Source of the DNA: Cyanobacteria bacterium FACHB-471 | GTDB taxonomy: Bacteria > Cyanobacteriota > Cyanobacteriia > Elainellales > Elainellaceae | Direction: 5' to 3' | Assembly (NCBI GenBank): GCA_014695345.1 | Contig: JACJOC010000077.1 | Coordinates: forward strand, 248,001 to 312,000 | Length of the DNA: 64,000 nt | Shown: positions 25,405-33,950 of the stretch, in pieces | Layout of the letters: each line of letters starts with the position of its first letter | How positions within the stretch are numbered: position 1 is the stretch's first letter | Program-made: the position numbers and the translations under genes | The notes under the pieces: generated by a model | Seen by the model: the letters and a program-made list of their open reading frames with translations, nothing else | Told to the model about the DNA's origin: nothing | The model's database searches: none

Positions 25405-25558
25405 GTGGCATTCGGTCAGAAATCAACGGTGAATGGCGCAATGAATTTGCCGAATGCCGCGCCCCTACCCCATGCGTTGTCTGCTGCTGCCCGTCCTGCC
25501 AACGCAAATAGGCTGATACACGTATGATTAAACTGGCGTAATGTTTTGATGTCCTGGC

Positions 25559-27274
25559 ATGAAGGGATTGCGGTTTCAGATTCAGCAGTTAAGCCAGCGC
25601 TGCAACTGGCATTACGTCGGGCTGGCAGCAGTGCTGCTGCTGGGAGCGGTTCTACGATTTTGGCAGCTTGACGCGAAACCACTGTGGCTGGACGAAATCA
25701 TCACGGCAATCTTTAGCCTCGGTCACAAGCAAGCCGATTTGCCGCTGGGTATGGCATTTTCAGTGACTCAGCTCAAGCAAATTTTTACGCTCAATCCAGG
25801 GGTGAGCTGCGCTCAAATTGCCCAAACGGTGTCTACAGAATCGGTACATCCGCCGCTGTTCTTCTGTTTGCTCTACCGCTGGATTAGCTGGCTCAACCCC
25901 AATTCGGAGAACTGGATTTGGGCATTGCGATCGCTCTCCGCCTCGATGGGAGTGGGGGCGATCGCCTCCATTTACTGGCTGAGTCGACTTGCTTTCTCTA
26001 AGAGGGCAGGGCTGATGGCAGCAGCCGTAATGGCGGTTTCTCCCTTCGCTGTCTACCTGTCTCAAGAAGCCCGCCAATATACTCTGCCGATGTTGCTAAT
26101 TTCGTTAGCGCTGGTAGGACTGGTGCAAATGCAGCAAGACCTGCATCCCGGTCGGCGGTTGCGTCCGGCGGTATGGCTGGGCTGGGTGGCGGTGAATTCG
26201 TTAGGGCTTTACATCCACTACTTTTTTGCCCTGGTACTGGTGGCTCAAATCATGGCGCTGGGCGGCTGGATGCTATGGCAGCGGCGCAGCATTGCGCCTC
26301 GCGGCTGGATGGCATTGGGGTTGGCGATCGCGGGCATTACTTTAAGCTACTTGCCCTGGCTCACCGTCCTGCTAGGGCACATCAGTCGTCCTGAAACTAC
26401 CTGGCTCAGTTCTCGGGAAATCGATTGGGAAAGCCGAATTGCGCCGATTTATCAGGCGATCGCCGGATGGGTCGTGATGGTGATTACCCTCCCGGTCGAA
26501 GACCAGCAAGAGTACATTGTGATTCTCTCAGCCACACTGATGCTGATTTTTGGGGCGTGGCTGGTGTGGCAAGTGAGCCGAGGCTTGAGAAAAGCCTGGA
26601 GTCGGCTTGATATTCGCCCATCGCTGTTGTTGCTGACAGGTTTTGTCCTCAGCGTTTTGGTTCAGTTCTTTGCGATCGTCTATATTCTCAACAAAGACAT
26701 TACCGTTGTGCCTCGCTACAACTTTGTCTATTACCCAGGCGTTTGTGCGCTGCTGGGCGTGGCGCTGGTGCATCTGCCTGTTCGCAAAGTCGTTCTGCCT
26801 TTCTTACTGGTCGGCATCCTCAGCAGTGTGCTTGTTGTGAATAACCTGGCATTTCACAAAGCCTACTACCCCAGCCGCATTGCCAGAGATATGTATGTTG
26901 ACCCAGAAACACCGCTGATGCTGGTGGGCAGCTATACCTCAATTCAGGAAATTGCCCTGGGGCTAAGCTTTGGGCTGGAACTGAGCGAATACTTCCCCGA
27001 TCGCCCCGATGAATCTTTGGGCTTTGCTTTTATCGATCGCACGGATGGATTTGAGCAGGCATGGAGGCAACTTTCGCGGGTCACTCCTGATTTTCCGTTG
27101 CCGCTCAACCTGTGGGTGATTGCTGCACCGGGAATGAAAACCAGGGATTATCCCCCGAGGCTCCAGATTACTCATGCTGGAGAGGGCGATCGCCCCTCTA
27201 GAGTCTTCTGCACCCTTGACCCTGAGGAGTTTGGGAGAATTGGATTCCCCTACCAGTTTTATCGATGTCGGTAA
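25559..27274 (+). CDS. GT-C fold membrane glycosyltransferase (GT39/ArnT-like)
   Basis: A 571-residue protein with about ten to twelve membrane segments. The first loop after helix 1 carries the GT-C catalytic region AVLRFWQLDAKPLWLDEIIT, where the LDE acid pair matches the metal/acceptor site of GT39/GT83 enzymes. VHPPLFFCLLYRW follows in the family order, with SQEARQYTLPMLL later. A soluble C-terminal domain of about 140 residues ends the protein. These enzymes transfer sugars from polyprenyl-phosphate donors on the outer face of the membrane to lipids, proteins or polysaccharides. Not in an operon. The start chosen is ATG 25559. Confidence 0.82.
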   Translation: MKGLRFQIQQLSQRCNWHYVGLAAVLLLGAVLRFWQLDAKPLWLDEIITAIFSLGHKQADLPLGMAFSVTQLKQIFTLNPGVSCAQIAQTVSTESVHPPLFFCLLYRWISWLNPNSENWIWALRSLSASMGVGAIASIYWLSRLAFSKRAGLMAAAVMAVSPFAVYLSQEARQYTLPMLLISLALVGLVQMQQDLHPGRRLRPAVWLGWVAVNSLGLYIHYFFALVLVAQIMALGGWMLWQRRSIAPRGWMALGLAIAGITLSYLPWLTVLLGHISRPETTWLSSREIDWESRIAPIYQAIAGWVVMVITLPVEDQQEYIVILSATLMLIFGAWLVWQVSRGLRKAWSRLDIRPSLLLLTGFVLSVLVQFFAIVYILNKDITVVPRYNFVYYPGVCALLGVALVHLPVRKVVLPFLLVGILSSVLVVNNLAFHKAYYPSRIARDMYVDPETPLMLVGSYTSIQEIALGLSFGLELSEYFPDRPDESLGFAFIDRTDGFEQAWRQLSRVTPDFPLPLNLWVIAAPGMKTRDYPPRLQITHAGEGDRPSRVFCTLDPEEFGRIGFPYQFYRCR

Positions 27275-27294
27275 GGGATGATGTTTAAGCAGGT

Positions 27295-27371
27295 GTAGGT
27301 TGGGTGAAACAGCATGAAACGCAACGCTTATATAGATGTTGTTGGGTTCCGCTTTGCTTCACCCAACCTAC
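27295..27371. repeat. Inverted intergenic repeat, family C full copy
   Basis: The left arm starts GTAGGTTGGGTGAAACAGCA and the right arm ends CTTTGCTTCACCCAACCTAC. The outer 14 bases are perfectly complementary, with a partly paired interior. It lies between convergent genes (glycosyltransferase and raf1). A half copy is at 20203. The type is widespread in cyanobacterial intergenic DNA. Confidence 0.85.
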
Positions 27372-27431
27372 TAGCTACTGGCTTACACGAACACTTGCCC
27401 CTTCTCAAAATCCTTCAAAAAGGGACAGCAC

Positions 27432-28538
27432 TTACTCATCCACCTGCCACGGATCTTTAGTGAAGTCCTCATCCAAAATCTTTTTCGGACGAACAATTAC
27501 AATCACTCGTCCCAAGAGTGTCACCTCTGGCGTTTCCTCAAACCACTGAATCTGCAACTGCCCATCCTGGTCGATGATGAAAAAGTTGTCTGGATTCCAC
27601 TGTCGCTGGGCACGATCGATCACGACTAAGACCTGTTCGCGCTTTCCTTCCAGCGGTTCAGGAAACTGGTCAGTATCTGCTAGCAGCACTACCGGGTCTT
27701 CTGCCCCCAGCACCACCTGCCATCCCGGAACGGGTACCCATGCTCCTGTTCCTGAAAAACGCACCAGCCCAAACGGAGCCTCTTCCTCAATCAGCGGGAC
27801 GGCTTGCAGATCAGCCGTCGTTAGGGGAAGCTTACCTGCAACCGGTAAAACCCTTGCCAGTTCTTCTTCTGAGTCGAGCCGATAAAGCGGCAGACGGGGT
27901 GCAGGACGCTTACGAGTAACAGTGAAATCGGTCAACAGTTTCTCGGCTTGTTGGCGGGCTGACTCACTCTGAGCAAACCGCAATGCTAGAGCAATTAGGC
28001 GCGATCGCAACTGCAAGTCTGACTGCTGCCGTGCTAGTCGCCAGTAGTGCAGCGCCACTGCATCACTGGGATATTCCGAAAATTCTTCAGGTGGAGTCGC
28101 GAGTCGTGAAAAGTCTTTGAGCGCTTTGGCTACCTCACGAGCGCCTTCAGAGTCGATGCCTTTTTCAACGACCAGTTCTGCTGCTGCTGCTCGTTCTGGC
28201 TGAGTCAAGATGCGAAATTCGTAGAGCGTATCGCTGCCTGTGCGCTCAAACCGCGATCGCACCTGCTCTGACACTCCGCTGCTCACAATTGAGCTGTAAA
28301 CCTGTGAGGCAACGGTAATTTGATTCTGGTGAACTGGCTCAAATCCGGTTTCCTCAAAAATTTGCTGAGGGCTATAGCCAGCCTTTTGAAGCTGCTGACA
28401 AGCTTGCCCCCAGACAACCCAATTTTCCTGCTTGCGGCGCAGAAGAAGGATTAAGTCTTCGATCTGGCGATCGCCTGACGCAGCATCAGGCTGCTCAGAA
28501 TTGACTTGTTCAGGATTGGACTCAGATGATTCGGTCAT
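27432..28538 (-). CDS. raf1: RuBisCO accumulation factor 1 (Raf1)
   Basis: A 368-residue protein with the three parts of Raf1. The N-terminal helical alpha domain begins near residue 26 (LILLLRRKQENWVVWGQACQ, then YSPQQIFEETGFEPVHQNQI). A flexible linker is followed by the C-terminal beta domain (LPLYRLDSEEELARVLPVAG; PEVTLLGRVIVIVRPK). Raf1 dimers bind RbcL antiparallel dimers and drive assembly of the L8 core before RbcS displaces them. The gene is solitary, as usual in cyanobacteria. It is a clear marker that the window is cyanobacterial. Confidence 0.92.
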   Translation of the reverse strand: MTESSESNPEQVNSEQPDAASGDRQIEDLILLLRRKQENWVVWGQACQQLQKAGYSPQQIFEETGFEPVHQNQITVASQVYSSIVSSGVSEQVRSRFERTGSDTLYEFRILTQPERAAAAELVVEKGIDSEGAREVAKALKDFSRLATPPEEFSEYPSDAVALHYWRLARQQSDLQLRSRLIALALRFAQSESARQQAEKLLTDFTVTRKRPAPRLPLYRLDSEEELARVLPVAGKLPLTTADLQAVPLIEEEAPFGLVRFSGTGAWVPVPGWQVVLGAEDPVVLLADTDQFPEPLEGKREQVLVVIDRAQRQWNPDNFFIIDQDGQLQIQWFEETPEVTLLGRVIVIVRPKKILDEDFTKDPWQVDE

Positions 28539-28597
28539 AACAAACGACGGTGCTCTGGTCTATTGGAACCACACAGCAAATGTACCGCGATTCCAGG

Positions 28598-29464
28598 TCA
28601 AAGCGATCGCGCTGCAAACCAAGCTTGCAAATCAGCCAACTCGCTGAAATCTAGCAGTGCTTCACTCAACTCTTCTAAAACGGGGAGTGGCAAATCAGAA
28701 ATAGTGGAACGAACCTCTTGGGGAAGTGACCCAAATCGTTTAGTCAACAGTCGAACTATCAGGTTGATAGTTGCTTCTTCCCGTCCCTCTTCCCGTCCTT
28801 CTTCCCGTCCTTCTTCTTTAATTTCTCGATAAACTCTTGTCTCCTTCAGGCTGATATCCAGCATTGCCTCTACCTCCCTGCGGCTCAAGCGTTCAAAACG
28901 GTACACCATGATCGTTGTGATTATTTCTATTATGGGCTGTCTGGTAGACGAGGGTACTTCCTGCCAAGTTCTATCTAATAAATATCGAGCTGTTTCTGGA
29001 GCCTGCTCTTCATCTACCGTAGTCAACACCATCAGTGCTACCCAGAGAGGAAGTTGTTGAATGTCTCCCAACTCGTCTAGATACACCCGATGCACCTGCT
29101 CGCCATTCAGCAATGATCGATAAGGGTAATTCTCACTTTGTTCAACTCGACGCGAAGGATAAATAATTACAGCCTGCCAGTCGCTAAATCGGGCGCGGTT
29201 GCGGTAAAAGTACAGTAGAGATTCGGCGAATACCCTTTCGTAAAGCTGCTCATCTTTCTGAAACTGCACCTCACAAAAATAGATAACTCCATTCCCTTCC
29301 TCTTCGGGAGGTAGAAATACGCCATCGATTTCAAACTTTGGTTCTTTGATTGCGACCGCATCAAAGCGATACTGCGCTGCGTTGGCAGGAGGATTAGTCA
29401 AAAGTTCAAATAGGAGTGCCGGGGATTGCTGAAATAGTTTGTAGAAGATTGAGTCACGACGCAT
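28598..29464 (-). CDS. DUF2887/Rpn-like PD-(D/E)XK nuclease
   Basis: A 288-residue protein starting MRRDSIFYKLFQQSPALLFE, the usual opening of DUF2887 proteins abundant in cyanobacteria. The nuclease core is FEIDGVF (Asp47) and IYFCEVQFQKD (Glu65-x-Gln67). The latter is the E-x-Q form of the Rpn family, whose E. coli member RpnA is a DNA endonuclease that promotes recombination. Near residue 220 the protein carries three REEG repeats, encoded by a 12-bp DNA repeat. Such paralogues are often numerous and mobile. Confidence 0.82.
   Translation of the reverse strand: MRRDSIFYKLFQQSPALLFELLTNPPANAAQYRFDAVAIKEPKFEIDGVFLPPEEEGNGVIYFCEVQFQKDEQLYERVFAESLLYFYRNRARFSDWQAVIIYPSRRVEQSENYPYRSLLNGEQVHRVYLDELGDIQQLPLWVALMVLTTVDEEQAPETARYLLDRTWQEVPSSTRQPIIEIITTIMVYRFERLSRREVEAMLDISLKETRVYREIKEEGREEGREEGREEATINLIVRLLTKRFGSLPQEVRSTISDLPLPVLEELSEALLDFSELADLQAWFAARSL
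28775..28810. repeat. Three 12-bp tandem repeats inside the Rpn-like gene
   Basis: TTCTTCCCGTCC is repeated three times with one base change, encoding REEG units on the minus strand. This stretch sits between the helical region and the C-terminal tail. It is in frame, so copy-number change alters protein length without a frameshift. Confidence 0.85.
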
Positions 29465-29534
29465 GACTATTTTCTGAAGGGTTAGCTGTAATTCTTCGTT
29501 TCATCAAAACGACTAGTAACTTGCGACGGCAAAA

Positions 29535-29565
29535 GCAAGAGGCAGAGCTTAGCCCTGCCTCTTGC
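29535..29565 (-). terminator. Terminator of the PRC-barrel gene at 29603
   Basis: GCAAGAGGCAG and CTGCCTCTTGC form an 11-bp stem with a 9-base loop. Read on the minus strand it is followed by TTTTGCC. It lies 38 bp beyond the stop codon of the gene at 29603. Confidence 0.8.
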
Positions 29566-29602
29566 CAAATCTTATCTTGTATCGCCACAGTTACAGCAAC
29601 TG

Positions 29603-30364
29603 CTACAGAGCTGTATAACGCTCTAGCCACTGTTGGTATTCGTGCTGAAGCTTAGGGTCGCTAAGGAGCAAGGTGATTTGTACTTTCTCGCACCCAGAGT
29701 GAGATTGGTCAGCGATCGCCTGCAAAAACTGGCTAGCTGCTCTCACCGAAGTAAACTCACCGCTGAGTACAGATGGCACACTCGCGTGGGCAGCTTCCCT
29801 AATCTCAACGCTATCGTGTGTTTCACCCAGATCAATTGAGGCAAGCTGCTTAGCTTCTGTACCAACTTGCTCAACAATTAGCTTTTCGCGTCGAACAGGA
29901 ACTTCAACAATTCGAGTCTCAATTTCTTTACGAACAATGACTTCACCGAGCTTACGTTTCTCACGATTGACGGTCAATTGCTCTTCTAAGAGGCGAACTG
30001 TTTCTGTTGCTCCGCCTTGCCCATTTGGTTCAGGTGTGACGAAGCTGTTAGTTTTGTTACCGTAAGCAGGATCGTAGGCTGGCAAACTGGCAACTTGAGC
30101 AGAACTGAGTCCATTAAGATATAGCTTGCCCGCATTTGAGTCGACCCGAAATCGCTCTATTGGTAAAAGAACCTGCTTGGAGGCGATCGCAGAATCTAAC
30201 TCAACGACTAGATAACGAAGATGTCCTGCTTCGTCCGCCAACCCATCACTGACTCTGCCAACTAACTCATCTCGGTCAGTGCAAACGACAAACTGGTGAA
30301 TATCATGATTGCCAAAAGCTTCACGATAGCGAGGATCAAAGTTATCAAGTCTTGAAAGTACCAT
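29603..30364 (-). CDS. PRC-barrel protein with partial DUF2382-like tail
   Basis: ATG 30364 is chosen because GGAGAA stands just upstream on the minus strand; the frame is open for 16 codons before it. Residues about 1-85 form a PRC barrel (RYREAFGNHDIHQFVVCTD, then RYLVVELDSAIASKQVLLPI). A DUF2382-type charged segment follows (EEQLTVNREKRKLGEVIVRK, EVPVRREKLIVEQ). The last 60 residues (VLSGEFTSVRAASQFLQAIA) are not recognised and replace the repeated DUF2382 end seen in the neighbour at 30445. YsnF-type stress proteins have this layout. It lies 80 bp downstream of its paralogue. Confidence 0.82.
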   Translation of the reverse strand: MVLSRLDNFDPRYREAFGNHDIHQFVVCTDRDELVGRVSDGLADEAGHLRYLVVELDSAIASKQVLLPIERFRVDSNAGKLYLNGLSSAQVASLPAYDPAYGNKTNSFVTPEPNGQGGATETVRLLEEQLTVNREKRKLGEVIVRKEIETRIVEVPVRREKLIVEQVGTEAKQLASIDLGETHDSVEIREAAHASVPSVLSGEFTSVRAASQFLQAIADQSHSGCEKVQITLLLSDPKLQHEYQQWLERYTAL

Positions 30365-30444
30365 ATTGTTCTCCAGGGTGTCAGGTGGAACCAGGAGTGG
30401 TTCCACCTGCATTAGTTCAGGTTCGAAGCTTGCTAGAGTTGTCT

Positions 30445-31323
30445 CTAGAGACGTTCATCAGATAGCGAGTCAAGTCTTTTATCCACATTTGGATGTCCCG
30501 TCGTAGTTACGTCCAGTTTTTCTCGACGAATTTGCTCTTCCGCATCAACAGTTTCCCGATTCACTTCTTTCCTGAGATTCACTTCTTCCCGCAATACGGC
30601 TTCTTTGTGCACATCAGGAGTTTCTTCGTAAACTTCTACCCTGGCGACCTCACCTTCCCGGAAAGCATCTTCTCCAGGTGTTACTACGGTTCCTGCGTCA
30701 GTTGGAACTGTTCCTTGAATGATGACACGCTCTTTCTCGATGGGAACAGTTGCCGTCGCAACTTTAGTTTCAACTCGCTTGCTAAGGGCAACCTCTCCTA
30801 CTTTTTGACGAGTTTTATCAGCAACCAGACGCTCTTCATAAAGCCTGAGTTCTTTGTGGTTTTGCTCATCCAGGTTATAAAGTGCCGCATCTTGTTGATA
30901 GCTATAACTATTACGGTCATAGCCTGAAGCTGCCACATCGGCTGAACTAACGGCTGTACCCGTTGTAGAAGCCGTTGGACGGTAAACGTTTCTGACGTTC
31001 TCCTCATAGTCATAATCGACTAAGTCAGACTCGTTGTATTCTGGGAGATTCTCAACCTGAGCCCGAGTGAGGTTGTCTGCATAAACTCGATTCTCATTGA
31101 AAGCAATCCGAGTACGACCGACGGGCAACAGTACTTTCTTGCCAGCAACCCAAAAGCCAGTATTGATCACAAGATAACGAAATCGTCCCTCATCATCTAC
31201 TAGCAAATTGTCTATGGAACCAACTTTTTCACTGCCGCTGTAGAGATCAAAATCTAGAATATCTTGCTTGTTAAATGAGTCTCGATAATTAGGATCAAAA
31301 TCTTTAATCTTATGGAGTGCCAT
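30445..31323 (-). CDS. PRC-barrel and DUF2382 stress protein (YsnF-like)
   Basis: A 292-residue protein with a PRC barrel at the N-terminus (ALHKIKDFDPNYRDSFNKQD; GRFRYLVINTGFWVAGKKVL). A linker rich in Tyr, Asp and Ser comes next, then a full DUF2382 domain from about residue 160 (ELRLYEERLVADKTRQKVGE; VETKVATATVPIEKERVIIQ). DUF2382 is a charged beta-repeat domain common in stress-induced proteins. On the minus strand AAAAGGAGA lies about 5-10 bases before ATG 31323. It is the probable parent of the shorter copy downstream. Confidence 0.87.
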   Translation of the reverse strand: MALHKIKDFDPNYRDSFNKQDILDFDLYSGSEKVGSIDNLLVDDEGRFRYLVINTGFWVAGKKVLLPVGRTRIAFNENRVYADNLTRAQVENLPEYNESDLVDYDYEENVRNVYRPTASTTGTAVSSADVAASGYDRNSYSYQQDAALYNLDEQNHKELRLYEERLVADKTRQKVGEVALSKRVETKVATATVPIEKERVIIQGTVPTDAGTVVTPGEDAFREGEVARVEVYEETPDVHKEAVLREEVNLRKEVNRETVDAEEQIRREKLDVTTTGHPNVDKRLDSLSDERL

Positions 31324-31466
31324 GTTTTCGTCTCCTTTTCAGTGCTAAGTCAAAGTTAAAAAAGCCTGTAGTTCACCTCATCCATCTGTTGGCTGAGTTG
31401 TTTGTGACTAGCCAAGTTGTTGTGAGGAATAGAGATTGTGTTGTATGCAGGTATGTTTGGCAGTTA

Positions 31467-31486
31467 GGGCGTTTCATAAAACGCCC
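31467..31486 (-). terminator. Hairpin after the glycine-zipper TPR gene
   Basis: GGGCGTTT and AAACGCCC pair around a 4-base loop 36 bp beyond the stop codon of the gene at 31522. There is no long T-run, so it may attenuate rather than end transcription into the PRC-barrel genes. Confidence 0.5.
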
Positions 31487-31521
31487 CAATTCATCTCTCT
31501 TGTTACTCAAGCTAATCGTTA

Positions 31522-32736
31522 TTAAATGGCCAAGTTTTGCAGGATGCGATCAATGTTTTCTGCCTCTCTTGTGCGTCCTTCGGATTGACAGATTGTTCTC
31601 GATTGCTCGATGTGAGTAATACCTTGCTCTGTCAGACCGTACTTACACAAAACAACACCTAAGTTGTAGTGTGCTTCTGCATAGTTGGGGTCTTGTGCAA
31701 CGACAGACTGGAAGGCGGCGATCGCCCCTGCCAAATCACCCTGTTTACCTAATGCAATTCCCAGGTCATATTGTTCCTCGGCCGATATTAAACTAGAATC
31801 TGTGTCGGTTGATGAATAGGCTGTATCGGATGCATATCCTGGCGAGGACATGGATTCAGTTGCATATCCTGTTGAGGACATGGATTCATAGTTTGGGGAC
31901 TGGTCTTCGATGTAGGCTGAGCCAGAGTTAATGGGCTCAGGTGAATAAACATCATCCGCAATATATCCTGATGAGCTCTCAGTGTAATAGCCCGTAGAGC
32001 TATCTGCGTAGCCTGAAGAGACGTTCATGGTGTCAGCAGCACTACTCATCAAAGCTGCGTCGTCAACATAAGATGTGTCTTCAACATAGGCTGAAGTTGC
32101 ATCAAGATTGCCTGCTGAGTAGATGTCGTCTGCAGTTGAGGTGGGTGCAATATCAGCATCTTGGATCACCGTTTGGTCGTCTATGTAGGTACTACCAAGG
32201 TTGCTGGATGTGTAGGCAGTCTCAGCAGTGTATCCAGATGTGTATGCTGGAGAATCTATTTCGGGTGCAGAGAGACTTTGCTGCGGAGTAAAATTCTGTG
32301 CGTTAAAGTCTGCATTGCTGGAGCTAGGGTCACTGTCAGCACCAGAAGTTGCGTCATCAACTTTAGTTTTGAGGGTGTTAATAGCTTTGGCTGCACTCGG
32401 GTTGATGGTGCTGGCTTTGCTTTCTGCTTGATCCAAGGCACCCATTACGGAAGGCTTAATTTCCTGAGCCTTCTCTTTTGCTGTTTCTACTGCGTTGTCT
32501 ACAGCGTGGCTAATTTCTTCCCCTTTCTCATTGCTGATTGCAGCTCCAGCAACTCCACCCACTACGGCACCAATGGCTGCGCCTAATCTTCCAGCTACCA
32601 TGTTGCCAAGGACTGCTCCAGCTAAACCGCCGCTTACAGCCCCGATTCCAACAGATGTTGGGTGGTCAATTGGTAAGTCAATACTGGGTTCAGCAGCTTC
32701 GTTGTGCTGAGCCATAATGCGATCGCTATCTGTCAT
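31522..32736 (-). CDS. Glycine-zipper and TPR protein with Tyr/Ser-rich disordered centre
   Basis: A 404-residue protein. GGGGGA precedes ATG 32736 by about 9 bases. Residues about 28-68 are a glycine zipper (GAVSGGLAGAVLGNMVAGRL, then GAVVGGVAGAA), able to insert in or pack on membranes. Residues about 75-110 look like an amphipathic LEA-type helix (AVDNAVETAKEKAQEIKPSV). The long centre is rich in Tyr, Ser, Asp and Thr and built of degenerate SSGYxxxS units. Residues about 320-400 hold TPRs (YDLGIALGKQGDLAGAIAAF; YAEAHYNLGVVLCKYGLTEQ). It heads a stress-type cluster with the two PRC-barrel genes. Confidence 0.75.
   Translation of the reverse strand: MTDSDRIMAQHNEAAEPSIDLPIDHPTSVGIGAVSGGLAGAVLGNMVAGRLGAAIGAVVGGVAGAAISNEKGEEISHAVDNAVETAKEKAQEIKPSVMGALDQAESKASTINPSAAKAINTLKTKVDDATSGADSDPSSSNADFNAQNFTPQQSLSAPEIDSPAYTSGYTAETAYTSSNLGSTYIDDQTVIQDADIAPTSTADDIYSAGNLDATSAYVEDTSYVDDAALMSSAADTMNVSSGYADSSTGYYTESSSGYIADDVYSPEPINSGSAYIEDQSPNYESMSSTGYATESMSSPGYASDTAYSSTDTDSSLISAEEQYDLGIALGKQGDLAGAIAAFQSVVAQDPNYAEAHYNLGVVLCKYGLTEQGITHIEQSRTICQSEGRTREAENIDRILQNLAI
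31831..31890. repeat. 30-bp direct repeat inside the TPR gene
   Basis: TGCATATCCTG, two variable bases, then GAGGACATGGATTCA occurs twice head to tail with 26 of 30 bases shared. It encodes the SMSSxGYA units of the disordered region and shows that this part grew by slippage or unequal exchange. Confidence 0.85.
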
Positions 32737-32936
32737 CTGATTTATCCCCCGTTTACTTAAAGCGGCATAAAGCCTGGTTTGTTAAAGCCTTATGGCCAAA
32801 TTTAACAACCCAAGCAAAGCCTTACACTTGGCTAGAGGGGGACATTGCCAACCTGGAGATCAGTCTATAGTTGTAATAATTGCCCAGTAGGAAGACAAAC
32901 GCTTTCGGTACTGGATATCGAAGCCTCTACCTCAGC

Positions 32937-33128
32937 TTATTCAGATACTTCTCCGGCTGTTGGTTGTGAGTTTTGTTGAGCCTCGTTATTTCCAGTGTTT
33001 GTCATTTCACTATAGACATTAAGTAACACTGCTAGAGTTAAGACCCCGCCGATCGCGGCTGCGACACCTCCTAAGTTAAAGGCAACTGATTCCACAGGAT
33101 TTCCAGCGTTTCTTTGATCCTTAGACAT
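32937..33128 (-). CDS. Small single-span membrane protein
   Basis: A 63-residue protein with one membrane segment (VAAIGGVLTLAVLLNVY, residues about 26-42), a polar N-terminus and a Gln/Asn-rich C-terminus (NTGNNEAQQNSQPTAGEVSE). No family recognised. It lies just upstream of the glycine-zipper gene on the same strand, so it may belong to the same stress cluster. Confidence 0.55.
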   Translation of the reverse strand: MSKDQRNAGNPVESVAFNLGGVAAAIGGVLTLAVLLNVYSEMTNTGNNEAQQNSQPTAGEVSE

Positions 33129-33413
33129 GGCAATGGGGCAAATGAAAGACTGCTAACCCCGTTTTCATGCAGCAAAACTTTTTCCCGCCAAATTCTTATC
33201 AAGTTGCTGTAATCGTTTGTAAAGAAGAATTTAAGTTTGCTAGAACCCTATGGAGCGATCGCTTGATAGCCACGGATACATCAGATTAAAAACTTTTTGG
33301 GTTAAGAACTTCGGATAAATATCCTGTACTTAGACAGATGCCAATTTCAGCCCGTTCTACTGAAATTTAAGGGATAGACAAAAAATCTTAGATGTTGGAT
33401 GAGGATGGTGCCC

Positions 33414-33644
33414 ATGGCTGAGGAAGTTAAAGAAACAAAAGTGACTCGTGAGGAATATGAAGATCAAGATGTAGGTGAAGATCCGGAAGTGGATCAGTCC
33501 CCTGCTGAAGCTGTGACTGACCCTAGCAAGATTACAGGTGAAACAGAGGAAGACAATCCTACAGATGCAAGCGATATGCCGACAGAAAGCTCTCCTGCAG
33601 ACGCGCCTGGAGTCAAGTTGGATAAACCCATCAACAGTAAATAA
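33414..33644 (+). CDS. Small acidic protein, unknown function
   Basis: About 76 residues starting MAEEVKETKVTREEYEDQDV; ATGs at 33399 and 33405 are alternatives in the same frame. It is very rich in Glu, Asp, Pro and Thr, has no hydrophobic core, and is probably disordered (for example DPEVDQSPAEAVTDPSK). It resembles small hydrophilic stress proteins in composition only. A weak hairpin with 8-bp stem lies at 33745-33764. Confidence 0.5.
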   Translation: MAEEVKETKVTREEYEDQDVGEDPEVDQSPAEAVTDPSKITGETEEDNPTDASDMPTESSPADAPGVKLDKPINSK

Positions 33645-33775
33645 TTAGAAGGGTTTTAAACACAGCCCAAGTCTCTTGTGTGAATCAGCTTTACAAAGGC
33701 TTAGTATCAGTTATGCGTTTTTCAGAGGAGTTAACCCTGAGTAGAGGCAAACTAGTGTTTGCCTTTGAGGGACTT
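33645..33775. other. Intergenic DNA with a short hairpin
   Basis: No gene seen. AGGCAAAC-TAGT-GTTTGCCT at 33745-33764 is an 8-bp stem with TTT after it and may end the transcript of the small acidic gene. Confidence 0.5.
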
Positions 33776-33895
33776 ACAGCAATTTCTACTTGTATAAACC
33801 ACAAACCTTTGTAGGGGCGGTTCGCGAACCGCCCCTACCCTATAGCTCACCCATTTAGAAATGGCTGTGTGTTTCATACAAGTAAAAATTGCTGT
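33776..33895. mobile_element. 120-bp MITE-like element with a REP palindrome inside
   Basis: The ends are inverted repeats, ACAGCAATTTCTACTTGTAT and the complement of ACAGCAATTTTTACTTGTAT, agreeing in 19 of 20 bases. Inside, 33811-33838 is a perfect 28-nt palindrome (GTAGGGGCGGTTCG and its complement), family A copy 2. The element has no reading frame. Such small elements with terminal inverted repeats are usually moved by transposases encoded elsewhere; I see no clear target-site duplication. Confidence 0.7.
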
Positions 33896-33897
33896 GG

Positions 33898-33950
33898 GTT
33901 AAAACCAGAAAAGGGAGGCAAAACTCTTGCCTCCCTTTTCTGGTTTTAAC
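33898..33950. terminator. Perfect 24-bp hairpin
   Basis: GTTAAAACCAGAAAAGGGAG followed by GCAA is perfectly mirrored after a 5-base loop. It lies 2 bp beyond the MITE-like element. There is no T-run after either arm, so it may be a processed hairpin or part of the mobile element's insertion context rather than a plain terminator. Confidence 0.75.

Noticed and set aside
25193-25527. Open frames on both strands as hypothetical genes
   Set aside because: The plus-strand frame is the tail of a decayed RelE/YafQ-type toxin, and the minus frame is its shadow.
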